A stretch of DNA of 64,000 nucleotides from positions 2,432,693 through 2,496,692 of the forward strand of contig JAEVLN010000006.1 of assembly GCA_018350325.1 (NCBI GenBank). The letters are read 5' to 3'. This stretch comes from Globodera rostochiensis (Eukaryota; Nematoda; Chromadorea; Rhabditida; Heteroderidae). Within the stretch, counting starts at the first letter, position 1, and the number at the start of each line of letters is the position of its first letter. Both the position numbers and the translations under genes were made by a program. The notes under the pieces are model-generated. The model saw nothing but the letters and a program-made list of their open reading frames with translations, was not told where the DNA came from and did not search any database. This document shows, in pieces, positions 53,101-63,305 of the stretch.

Positions 53101-55777
53101 TTTGAATTTGTTGAAATGTCGACAAAAAATAGTTCCTAAATTTGGTCAAATATTATTCGAAACTTTCAATAAATCTTCGGATAATGTAAAATATGACGAA
53201 ACACGGCAATTATTATCCTTTCCCTCGGCATTGAGTAATCACATTCTCAGACGTCTTAATGTCTTCGTTCAGAGGTTAGGCGAAATGTCTTGGTTCGGAG
53301 GTTAAGCGAAATGTCTTGGTTCAGTGGGTAGGCGAAATTGCTTGATTCAGAGGTTAGACGAAATCTCTTTGGTCCAGAGGTTAGGCGAAATGTCTTGGTT
53401 CGGAGGTTAGGCGAAATGTCTTGGTTCAGAGGATAGACGAAATGTCTTGGTGTCGGGGGTGCCAACCCTACTCAATTTGTTCATTTCATACAGAGCAAAA
53501 TCTGCATCAATTTCCAATTTTGGCGATAAGCTGGACTTTGTGAAAACAATTCAAAACATCGCTTCAATGGACAAAATTGAGTTTAAACAGCGCAAGAGAA
53601 TTCCGCGGCCTGAAAATTCGGAACTTTTCAACTTTCTTTTTACATTGGCAATTCGTTTATCTTTACAAATTGAGCAAAATGATTTAGCTGAAAAATATTT
53701 GGAGACATTTTTATTCGTCGTCAATCAAAGTTTTGGGGAATATACATCTTCTGGGTAAATAATTAATATTTAACAAACAAATTTAGTTTACTATTTTAGT
53801 GTTTTTGCGTTAAAAATCAGAAACATAAACAAAATGGTGGAAGTAAATCTTCCAACTTGGAAATTGCCTTATTTCATTTATTTGGAAAATAGAAAAGAGT
53901 TGGAACAGGAGAATGCCTTAAGTGAGTATTTTTAATTTATTTAAAAATTCGAATATTTTTTTATAATTAATTCTTTTTAACAGAAAATTTCAAATTTATT
54001 CATTCATTGTCCGAATATTCACCGACAATTTATGAAATCATAAAAATGGCGAATATTCTTGGTGACATAAACGATGGACAAATTTGGATTAGCCCATCGG
54101 ACTCCGAAATTTTTCTAAAAGTTTTGGAATATTTGACGGGACAAGAAAAGCCTGAGGAACAAATAAAAGTGCCAATTCAAAAAGAGTTTTGTATTTTGGC
54201 ATATTTTGTTGAAGATTTATTGTGGAAAGCGGCGGAAAAAAACAATTTTCTTTTTGACGGGTCTAAAGAAGAGTTGTTTCGTAGTTTTATTTTGGAAAAA
54301 CATCAATTGTGCGATGATAAACCGTAAGTTAAATGTTGCATTTAAAAAAACAATGCTTATTTTGTTTAAATAAAATAAATTTATGAATTTAGAAAAGAAG
54401 AAGAAATCAGAAAACATTTCCGGGATATGTTGCAATACGCCAATGTAATTCAAGTCCAAATCGACCCTCATAAAGGTTTGGTCCTTTTATGGGGTCCCAC
54501 CCAACTCATCCATACCCAACTCATCCATACCCAACTCATCCATACCCAACTCATCCATACCCAACTCATCCATACCCAACTCATCCATACCCAACTCATC
54601 CATACCCAACTCATCCATACCCAACTCATCCATACCCAACTCATCCATACCCAACTCATCCATACCCAACTCATCCATACCCAACTCATCCATACCCCCA
54701 ACTCATCCATACCCAACTCATCCATACCCAACTCATCCTACCCAACTCATCCATACCCACTCATCCATACCCAACTCATCATACCCAACTCATCCATACC
54801 CAACTCATCCATACCCAACTCATCCATACCCAACTCATCCATACCCAACTCATCCATACCCAACTCATCCATACCCAACTCATCCATACCCAACTCATCC
54901 ATACCCAACTCATCCATACCCAACTCATCCATACCCAACTCATCCATACCCAACTCATCCATACCCAACTCATCCATACCCATCTCATCCATAGAGCATA
55001 ACTCGCTTCAACCTTAACCGATTTAGAAAGTCTTAATGCCATTCGATAGATCTCGAACAGTTGAAGCTAATGTTAAGTTAATGCTTTGTGATTGGATAAG
55101 TTTCAAAAAAGTTATGGCCAGAAAACCGCTCAAAAATCGGAATTTTTAAACTTTCTCAAATTAGCTTCAACTGTCGCGATCTATCGAATGGCGTTAAGAC
55201 TTTCTAAATCGGTTAATATTGAAGCAAGTTATGCTCTATGAATGAGTTGGATATGGATGAGATGGGTATGGATGAGATGGGTTTACCCCCCTTTTATGGT
55301 TTATAAATATTGAATTATTGTGAATTTGTAACGCACTCTTTGAACAACTCGAGAATTTTACATAATTCTCACCAGAAAATTCACGAATTCTATGCATTTT
55401 TTAGTCTTAACAATTTTTTCCTATTATATGTCATATAAAAGATATGATTTTTTGATCATTTTTTTATGTTTTTTACAGAATTACAACAAATTATCCCTCC
55501 AATAATTGAAGAACTTGAAGAAATGCTGCAAAAGGGGGAATGGAATTACGCAAATCTAAATGCTATGATAAGAGTTGAATGGATTTTGCTTAAATTTGAT
55601 CTTGAACGACTCGGACAAATTGCCGATTGGGAACAAATTGACAAAGTGGGGGGAAAATGGCGCAAAATGTACAAGAAATGGTTTCCCAAAAAGGAGGACA
55701 ATAAGGTGCCGGATTTTGCAAAATTGATGGAAGCCATGAAGGAATATTTAAATGTTTTGCTATCGGGCCAAGTTTGA
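50178..55777 (+). CDS. Unrecognised secreted protein, 919 aa, first paralogue
   Basis: Eleven exons: 50178-50635, 50876-51001, 51156-51247, 51506-51926, 52597-52679, 52800-53274, 53494-53754, 53800-53921, 53984-54323, 54393-54475 and 55479-55777. They total 2,760 bases in one frame, and paralogue comparison supports each border. A signal peptide (MKAQMLTLIFIFFINYLENSVGA) is followed by mature PSPPQW. No later membrane segment is evident. Landmarks: YYSYD and GIGEWQLQTLLSAY (exon 2), IDANGDHLWAEFINQN (exon 3), an Asn run (exon 4), EYSCTNSSCPLHGYL (exon 6), ISPSDSEIFLKVLEYLTGQ (exon 9), and a charged helical C-terminus. I recognise no domain or catalytic motif. Intron 5 uses a GC donor; intron 10 holds a minisatellite-bearing MITE. 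A secretory product from a parasite might be an effector, but nothing here proves it. Confidence 0.65.
52019..52526. mobile_element. hAT-type element in intron 4 of the first secreted gene
   Basis: TAGAGCTGTTCGAGA and TCTCGAACAGCTCTA are perfect inverted ends, flanked by CTAAACAC (52011-52018, 52527-52534). Inside are a tRNA-like sequence (52208-52280: GTGGCTCAGTGGTTAATC, then a weak B box) and one GGCGGAGCCTATCGGCACCG core with a C-run. Confidence 0.85.
53267..53450 (+). repeat. Array of 26-bp units carrying the exon 6 splice donor, seven copies
   Basis: The unit is GTTCAGAGGTTAGGCGAAAT followed by GTCTTG. The exon 6 donor (CAGAG/GTTAGG) is in the first unit; later units repeat it with changes (GGAG/GTTAAG, AGTG/GGTAGG, AGAG/GATAGA). 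The second paralogue has about four units at 61642-61742. Confidence 0.75.
54491..55289. mobile_element. MITE with minisatellite arm in intron 10 of the first secreted gene
   Basis: CCTTTTAT flanks both sides (54483-54490, 55290-55297). The ends GGGGTCCCACCCAACTC and GATGGGTTTACCCC are imperfect inverted repeats. A palindromic middle (54994-55236, GAGCATAACTCGCTTCAA against its complement) belongs to the GTTATGGCC fold-back family. Next to it on the left are about 33 copies of CCCAACTCATCCATA; on the right are only two or three inverted copies (GATGAGATGGGTATG). The second paralogue lacks the whole insertion. Confidence 0.7.
54498..54992. repeat. 15-bp minisatellite, about 33 copies
   Basis: CCCAACTCATCCATA repeated almost without change, with a few one-base slips near 54695-54785. 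Long open frames through it on both strands are artefacts of a repeat length divisible by three. Confidence 0.95.
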
Positions 55778-55920
55778 AGCATCAGCCGAAAGATTGAACT
55801 GATCACCTCCTTCGATCGCCAATTTCTTTTCCCCATTCTCTCAATTAAATTCTTATTTCTTTTAAACTCCATTATCCTTCTACAACAACTAATCATCAAA
55901 CTGTTCCACTGAAATGGTAA

Positions 55921-55993
55921 CCCCGGCGGGTGGGACTCGAACCCACGACCTTCACCCAACCCGTGGGCAGCACTTCCACTGAGCTACCGGAGG
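55921..55993 (-). repeat. tRNA-like (SINE-type) sequence, Pro-like
   Basis: Minus strand: GGTAGCTCAGTGGAAGTGC (A-box-like), an anticodon-arm-like TGCCC-ACGGGTT-GGGTG with GGG in the anticodon place, and a perfect T arm GTGGGTTCGAGTCCCAC. The acceptor stem has mismatches and the anticodon loop starts AC rather than YT, so I call it a tRNA-derived repeat rather than a working tRNA. A decayed relative lies at the 61815-61840 region of the second gene (ACCTACGACCTTCACCCAAT). Confidence 0.5.
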
Positions 55994-55999
55994 CGTCCC

Positions 56000-56935
56000 A
56001 TTCTTAAGCCCTCGCCTCGCGGCGTTTTAACCGTCCACGTTCAACCAGCGGAATCAATCCCCCCTTTCTTACAAATACTTGATATCTACATTTGTCAAAA
56101 ACTAAATTCACCTATCTGTCTTAGAGTGTTAAGATTTGATTACAATACTCAATTTAGGGGTGGCACCCCGACCCTAACCCCGCAAATTTAGACCATTTAC
56201 GCACGAAAAACGTGTTTTTAGCTTGGTTTGAAGCTTCTAGAACGCATTTCCATGTGCATATTTTTGCATATTTCACGATTATGGAGTGCCTTAATCAAAC
56301 ATCAACAAAATGCCGTCTGCTTATACCGTATTCTCCCTACAATCAAAGCACCGTGAGGGGGGGGGGGGAGACTCATTGTCTTCTCGCATTGCCTTTTCAG
56401 TAACCACCCGAAACTTTTGAAAGACAGATTTCCCCCTGTCCGATTTTTGCAATCTCGAGTCCGTAAAAAATCCAAAAACCCCAAAAATTGCCAAATTCAC
56501 TTTTTAGGAAGTCCTTCATGGAATGGGTTAGACCCTTTTATTAGGGGTGCATTTAATTTGAAGAAATTTCGATTTTTAAAAAAAAAGTCCCCCAAAAAAT
56601 TGCATTTTTTCAAAAATGCACCCCTAAAAATGGATTTTGTCCATCCCCGTACGGGGATCCCCGTTCCCCGGTTTGTTCATGCCCGAAAACGGGGATCCCC
56701 GGTTGTTCGTCGCCATTATCTTAGGCATTTTGCCAACAATTCTTTAAGAAAAATGCAATAAAAACAAAAAATATTTCCTAAAAGCCACAAAATGTTTTTC
56801 CAAAAACTGCACTCCTAAAGCGGGTTAATGGCATGCCCTGCTTCACTCCTATTCCGAAAATGCAAAGTTGCCAAATATCGTCAATTCGTCTCTCGTTTTT
56901 CAAAAATCCTTTTGGCAACCAATCCCTCTGCTTTG
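56000..56935. other. No gene seen between the two secreted genes
   Basis: Includes a G-run (56357-56369) and CGGGGATCCCCG-type strings (56650-56702). The open frame across 56417-56761 has no motif and is read through repeats. Confidence 0.35.
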
Positions 56936-56939
56936 CATG

Positions 56940-57230
56940 AATTGTGAAAATTGAAGGCATAAAATTGCCACAAAAATATATATAATCACTGATTGCCAAC
57001 ATTAATAAATAAAAATTGGGAAATTGAAGGCATAAAATTGCCACAAAAATATATATAATCACTGATTGCCAACATTAATAAATAAAAATTGGGAAATTGA
57101 AGGCATAAAATTGTCACAAAAATATATATAATCACTGATTGCCAACATTAATAAATAAGGGAAATTGAAGGCATAAAATTGTCACAAAAATATAATTAAT
57201 TATTTTCTGATTGCCAACATTAATAAATAA
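56940..57230. repeat. Tandem repeat, about 73-bp unit, four copies
   Basis: GATTGCCAACATTAATAAAT, GGGAAATTGAAGGCATAAAA and CACAAAAATATATATAATCA repeat in order upstream of the second secreted gene. A single copy sits at 49918-49990 before the first gene, so the unit was amplified after the gene duplication. Confidence 0.8.
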
Positions 57231-58086
57231 GGGGAGACAAGATGTCGAGTCGAGATTTTTCGAGATCTCGGGACGAGGTTCTCGTCTCGACCGGGCTTTA
57301 TTGACAACATTAAACTACTTGGAGATTTTTAGAAACTATAAATCCCATCCCTAGTTATGACGAAGAAACATTGAATATAAATCAAGATTTCATTTGTCCG
57401 AGTTCCTAAATGAAATGAAAATAATTTTCTTTAGCAAATTATGAAAGCGCAAATGTTGGCATTGGCACTTATTTTTATTTTCTTTATAAATTATTTGGAC
57501 AATTCCGTTGGTGCGCCGTCGCCGCCCCAATGGGATTTGACCAATTCGGGCAACAATGTCCCAATTTTTGCTCAACTTATTGAAGACATTTACCAACAGT
57601 CACTTCAGTTTATTGACGTTTACGTGCCGTTTAAATTGGAATTGGTTAAAAATGACAAAGTGTCGTTTAACTTCACTTTTGTTAAATATGCGTCGGAACT
57701 TGCCAATTTTCGAGTGATTGGCAACAACGAAGAAATGCGTCCGACTTTCAAGGCCCACGCAGGCGTTCTCGACTTTCGAGACGAATTTGTTGGATTTCGA
57801 CGTTATTCCAATAAATTGGACAATTTTATTGCCAACGAATTTAACAAAAACATTTTATGCCGTGAAAAGGCAATGCCCAAAAAGGTGGTGGACCAAATTA
57901 TGCAGCTGATCTTCTCTTTTGCCGCGCGGATTCTTCTTTGTCTGACGTCGGATTGAAAATAATTAATTAATAAATTAAATTATATTTAATTTTTAGTTAT
58001 GGTAATTATTATTCATATGATGGCATTGGCGAATGGCAATTGCAGACACTTTTGTCGGCTTACAAAATTTTGGCGGCAGAAAACGG

Positions 58087-59685
58087 GTGGGGTATCAGGG
58101 ACAGGACCAATACTCGCATTACAATATGTCGTTTTTAAAAGATATTAAATTAATGATTTTTTAAATTTAATTGCATTATGTATTTGCAAATTAAATCCGC
58201 TGCCCACGAAACATCGAAGCCACGAAATACCGAAAAAAATAAATTTTTTTAATAGTTGATAGATAAAAAGATGGGGTATACAACGGCGTAGAGTCCGAAT
58301 CTGACCCTCATTTCGACCAATTTCGAACCCCCGGATCCGGATTCGAATATTGTTTCGAAATTTTAAAAATGTTCAGAAATCAATTTGGTGTCAAAATCGT
58401 TCTCAAAAAGCATCAATTCGGGTCCGGGATTCAGAATTGGGCGAAATGGAAATCAGATTCGGGTCTACGGCCCAGAAAACCACTAGAAAACCTATTTTGA
58501 ATTTCGAAAAAATGTTCGAATCCGGGTCCGGGGTTCGGAATTGGTCAAATTTTATAATTTTTAACGGCTTCGTCAAGGAAATTGCGCAATTTTTTTTTGC
58601 AAATTCTACTTTACAGGGGGGGGGGGGTGGGGGTCAGCCGGTGCCGATAGGCGTCGCCGAGAAAAGTTTGAAATTTTGATCAAAATATTCTCATTTTCAA
58701 GGACAATCTTGAAAATAAGGGCATTTGTCATTTTTTAAGATCAGAGGTCCATTTTCAAGGACTGTCGTTGCCATTCAAGGACGAATACGAGCCCTGTTTT
58801 AAAAAAAACCAGGGCATTATTAAACGAATACAAATTATTTAGCTCGAGGAGGACTCGAACTTTAGGCAAACAGACTTTAGCCACACAGTTTAACCACTGA
58901 GTCACGTCACATTACTGGGGGGGGGGGCGTTATAGTTTTAAACTATTTTTTTCCTGAAAGCACCTTGGGGTACTTTTCCGTTATGGCGCCACACATTCAA
59001 ATTTAAAAAAAGCCCCCCAAATTTGCTGAAAACATCGTATATCGGAGTTTCAAGGATGCTGATCACGAATCTGATAATATTTTTAAGATCTGACAACATC
59101 TAAGATTTTAAAATCTATGATGGATTCGTTAGGCTTAGGCCTAAGCCTAACGCGCCCCGAGCCAGGGTGGCTTAGTAGATTTTTGCTTGTTCAATTGGTT
59201 TCAGCACCTAAGAAACACCTATAAAAGTGGTTTTATGTGATTAAAAGTCAAAAAAATCAATCATAGATTTCCAAAATCTTAGATGTTGTCAGATTTTAAA
59301 ATATTGTCAGATTCGTGATCAGCTCCCTTAAAACCCCTATAACGAAATTTTCAAAAAATGCACCCCTAAAAAAGGACTTTTTTACGACTAAAAATTCTGC
59401 CCACCAAAAAAAATGCAATTTTTTAAAATTCTCCATTTAAATCGGTACAAATTGTCTTTTTTCGAGATAAAAATCTCGAAATTTCCGACAGTCCGGGTCT
59501 CGGAATTTTCGACAAATTTCCGAGATTCGAGACCTGGACTTTCGAAAAATCTCGGCAGGATCTCGATCTCGCTGGGTTCTAAATATTTCATATCATCCAT
59601 TTGAAGGTTTTCTCATGCTTTAGGAAAATTTACATATAACGGAGTTTGGGCTCAAAAAAGTGCCTAAAATACTAAAAAATTTTAG
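58087..59685. other. Intron 2 of the second secreted gene, repeat-filled
   Basis: The paralogous intron is 154 bp. Here it is 1.6 kb, with an inverted GGCGTCGCCGAGAAAAGTTT block and G-run (58612-58672), a minus-strand tRNA-like sequence (58840-58908: ACTCAGTGGTTAAAC and GTTCGAGTCCTCC), an inverted repeat at 59040-59345, and a TCTCGAGAT block at 59460-59580. Confidence 0.55.
59040..59345. repeat. Inverted repeat related to the 36141-36836 palindrome
   Basis: GATGCTGATCACGAATCTGA and ACAACATCTAAGATTTTAAA on the left pair with complements near 59265-59330. The core carries TTAGGCTTAGGCCTAAGCC. Confidence 0.5.
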
Positions 59686-60290
59686 AATATTTCCCTTCCC
59701 AATCATACAAATTGACGCGAATGGGGAACATTTGTGGGCTGAATTTATTAATCAGAACACATCCAAAAATACTTCAGAACAAAAGCAATACATCGGTAAG
59801 GAATTTAAATAATTAATTAAGGGATATCACTAGAGATCGGCCCGATCTCGATTTTTAACTAGAATGTAAAAAAATTCATTTAATATTTTTCCGTTTGGTG
59901 CCTCAATTTTTCCAAATTTTGTTGTCCAATTGTCCGAATTTCTTTGCAAGCCAATTCTTTCTTATATGCATTTGTTGTAGTCTTTCAAATATTAAATGAC
60001 ACATTATTGCAGAAAACTTCAATTTCGTATTAAAACTGTCGGAATTTTCGTTGTCATACTATGAAGTTTACAAAATGCTTGAAGAAATTTTGATTGAATC
60101 AAGTGCGGTGCCCACAAGTACCATCAACAACATCCATTTTCCCACAAATCCTCCGCCACCAGTGCAAGCAGTTCACACGTTTTTGAAGCAGTACTTTATT
60201 GCCAAACTTGGTAGCAAATCAATGGGGCAGTACATCGACTGCGCATTCGTCCATTTTGGAAGAGAATTGGAACGACGTTTAGAGGAGCAC

Positions 60291-60548
60291 CAGTGGCGTA
60301 GCCGGGGGGGGGGCAAATAAAATTTGAGGAAAAAAACCCATAGGAGGGACCCTTTTGGTGGTCACTTTTACAATTTTTTGACCAATTTTCTTGACAAATT
60401 GCGATCAAAAAAAAAAATTTCCTGACGGCGGCGCCTATCGGCACCACCGGGCTGCTCCTGGCGCGCAGATGGGAATGCCATCTGAGCGCCGCGCTCAGAT
60501 GGACAAATTCCCTCTCGCTCCCGAAAATTTTTTCTGGCTACGCCACTG
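60291..60548. mobile_element. MITE inside exon 4 of the second secreted gene
   Basis: CAGTGGCGTAGCC and GGCTACGCCACTG are perfect inverted ends. Flanks AGGAGCAC (left) and AGGAGAGCAC (right) are an imperfect duplication. The first gene reads straight through here (GGAGCACACCAGTCGC). The interior carries GGCGGCGCCTATCGGCACC and GCGCCGCGCTCAGATGGAC, as in the DDHD intron at 42205-42330. Confidence 0.85.
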
Positions 60549-60717
60549 AGGAGAGCACAACAGTCGCATCTATTACCCTGGCTTCGCTGGTTACGTCGGC
60601 CGAATGGAGGCGGAATGCGGGAAAGGGCCGCACTTAAATCAGCCTTATTGGAGTACCAAAACCAAAAACACGCCTTCTCTAATGAGGTGTTTATTCAATT
60701 TAGATACCGTGTTACTT

Positions 60718-60890
60718 CTTTTAATCCAACCCTCTCTAATTATCCCACCCTCTTTAATAATCCCGCCCCCTCGGAGGGGTTGAAAAATAATCCCGCCCTC
60801 TCTAATAATCTAATAATCCCGCCCCCTCGGAGGGGGTTGAAAATAATCCCGCCCTCTCTAATAATCCCGCCCCCTCGGAGGGGGTTTTTA
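60718..60890. repeat. Tandem repeat AATAATCCCGCCCTCTCT
   Basis: About six degenerate units alternating with CCCCCTCGGAGGGGGTTG in intron 4 of the second secreted gene. Confidence 0.7.
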
Positions 60891-61641
60891 CGGGATTCGA
60901 GTTTTTCAAGATTCTCGATCGTAATCTCGATCGGTCCTCTAGTCCGATCTTTAATAAAAACTCAATTTTGTTTTGAAGTAAACAACTCGAGATGGAAATG
61001 TTTCACGAACCGTTGTGGAATTACGCAAGAGCAATTCAAATTGATTCGCACGCATGCAAAGGCAATCTTTTCATTTAAAATAAAATTAGACTTAAAATCT
61101 AAAAACTTTTCAAATGTAAAAAAAAGAAGATTATTCAGAATTTTAGTAAAATTTTAATTTAAACAAAATATGAGTTTTTATTTTTGGTTGATTTTAAGCT
61201 GTTTTACAATTTGCTGATGCATTGAGTAAAATTGTTGTTAATTTTGAATTGAACTCCGACAAAAAGAACGAATATTCAATTGATGGCATAACAAAGCTTA
61301 ATGAATTCAAACTTTTGCTTCGAATTATTGATGGCATTGGTGATACAGAAAATTATGAAAAATTGGAGAATTTTGAGAACAATTCCAAAAAGCATTCATT
61401 AAATGAGCTTTCGACGCTACTGAAGCAAATAATCAAGGAGTACAGCTGCACAAACAGCTCATGTCCATTACACGGGCATTTTAGTTTGTCTAGAAATCAA
61501 GAAATTCTTTCTAAATTTGGTCAAATATTATTCGAAACTTTCAACAATTATTCTGATAATGTAAAATATGACGAAAACCAGCAATTATTATCTTTTCCTT
61601 TGGCACTGAGTGAACACATTCTTGGACGACTCAATGACTTC

Positions 61642-61742
61642 GTTCAGAGGTTAGGCAAAATGTCTTGGTTCAGTGGGTAGGCAAAATGTCTTAGTCCAGC
61701 GGTTAGGCGAAAGTCTTGGTTCAGTGGGTAGGCGAAATGTCT
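61642..61742 (+). repeat. Array of 26-bp splice-donor units, about four copies
   Basis: GTTCAGAGGTTAGGCAAAAT followed by GTCTTG, repeated with changes. Same unit and same place (exon 6 end) as 53267-53450. Confidence 0.75.
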
Positions 61743-63305
61743 ATAACTATAGCTTTAAAAGTTTAGAACTTTCAAATATTATCTTTTACATTTGGTTTGG
61801 TTGATTGGCTTTTACCTACGACCTTCACCCAATCCGTGGACAACTTTCAAAAACTAAATTTGCTTATCTTTCATAGAATTTTTAAGATTTCTTACAAATA
61901 CTTAATTTGTTCATTTAATGCAGCTTACCGACATCAATTACCGACATTGGCGATGACCTGGACTTTGTGAAAACAATTCAAAACATCGCTTCAATGGACA
62001 ATTTTGAGTTTATACAACGCAAAAGAATTCCAAAGTTTTCGAATCGGAAACTTTTCAAATTGCTTTTTATATTGACAATTCGTTTATCCTTGCAAATGGA
62101 GCAAAATGATTTAGCTGAAAAATATTTGAAGACATTTTTATTCGCCTTCAATCAAAGTCTTGGGGAATATACATCTTCTGGGTAAATAATTAATATTTAA
62201 CAAACAATTTAGTTTGTTCCCCCTAATTTTAGTTTTTTTGGATTCAAAATCAGAAACATAAACAAAATGGTGGAAGTAAATCTGCCAACTTGGAAATTGC
62301 CCTATTTCATTTATTTGGAAAATAAAAAAGAGTTGGAACAGGAGAATGCCTTAAGTAAGTGTTTTAATTCATTTAAAAATTCGAATATATTTTTATAATT
62401 AATTTTTTCAACAGAAAATTTTGCCTTTATTTATTCATTGTCCAAATATTCACTGTCAATGTATGAAATCATAAAAATGGCGAATATTCTTGGTGACATA
62501 AACGACGGTCAAATTTGGATTAGCCCATCGGACTCCGAAATTTTTCTAAAAGTTTTGGAATATTTGACGGGACAAGAAAAGCCTGAGGAACAAATAAAAG
62601 TGCCAATTCAAAAAGAGTTTTGTGTTTTGGCATATTTTGTTGAAGATTTATTGTGGAAAGCGATGGAAAAAAACAATTTTCTTTTTGACGGGTCTAAAGA
62701 AGAGTTGTTTCGTAGTTTTATTTTGGAAAAACAGCAATTGTGCGATGATAAACCGTGAGTTAAATGTTGCATTTAAAAAAACAATGCTTATTTTGTTTAA
62801 TAAAATTAAAATAAATTTATGAATTTAGAAAAGAAGAAGAAATCAGAAAACATTTCCGGGATATGTTGCAATACGCCAATGTAATTGAAGTTCAAATCGA
62901 CCCTCATAAAGGTTTGCTTCATCTTAAACTATTTTTCCCTATTATGTTATATAAAATCAAAGTTTTTGTTCACTTTTCCAAGTTTTTACAGAATTACAAC
63001 AAATTATCCCTCCAATAATTGAAGAACTAGAAGAAATGCTGCAAAAGGGGGAACGGAATTACGCAAATCTAAATGCTATGAAAAGAGTTGAATGGACTCT
63101 GCTCGAATTTGATCTTGAACGACTTGAACAAACAGCCGATTGGAAACAAATTGACAACTTGCGGGACGAATGGCGCAAAATGTACAACGAATGGTTCAAC
63201 AATGTCGACGACGAAAATGTGCCGGATTTTGCAAAATTGATGGAAGAAATGAAAGAAAACCTAAAGAAAATTGAAGAAATTGTTTCGCTCTCGGGCCAAG
63301 TTTGA

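Larger units (their letters stand above)
57441..63305 (+). pseudogene. Unrecognised secreted protein, second paralogue, exon 4 interrupted
   Basis: Exons matching the first gene: 57441-57946, 57997-58086, 59686-59795, 60013-60290 plus 60559-60686 (one exon split by a MITE), 60979-61061, 61199-61649, 61924-62181, 62233-62354, 62415-62754, 62829-62911 and 62992-63305. The signal peptide (MKAQMLALALIFIFFINYLD) and all landmarks are kept: GIGEWQLQTLLSAY, IDANGEHLWAEFINQN, EYSCTNSSCPLHGHF, ISPSDSEIFLKVLEYLTGQ. Exon 1 is 48 bases longer than in the first gene. A 258-bp MITE in exon 4 brings stops, so a full product is unlikely unless it is spliced out. Elsewhere no stops or shifts are seen and size differences between paralogue exons are multiples of three, so the break is probably recent. 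A shorter product ending in exon 4 (signal peptide plus about 320 residues) is conceivable. Confidence 0.6.

Noticed and set aside
54427..55042. Long open frames with Thr-His-Pro-Tyr, Ile-His-Thr-Gln or Met-Asp-Glu-Leu-Gly repeats on both strands
   Set aside because: They are forced by the 15-bp minisatellite, whose period is a multiple of three. The sequence is intronic by comparison with the second paralogue, which lacks it.
55921..55993. Functional tRNA-Pro gene
   Set aside because: The T arm is perfect, but the acceptor stem has mismatches and the anticodon loop is atypical. A decayed relative in the other paralogue's sequence suggests a dispersed repeat.
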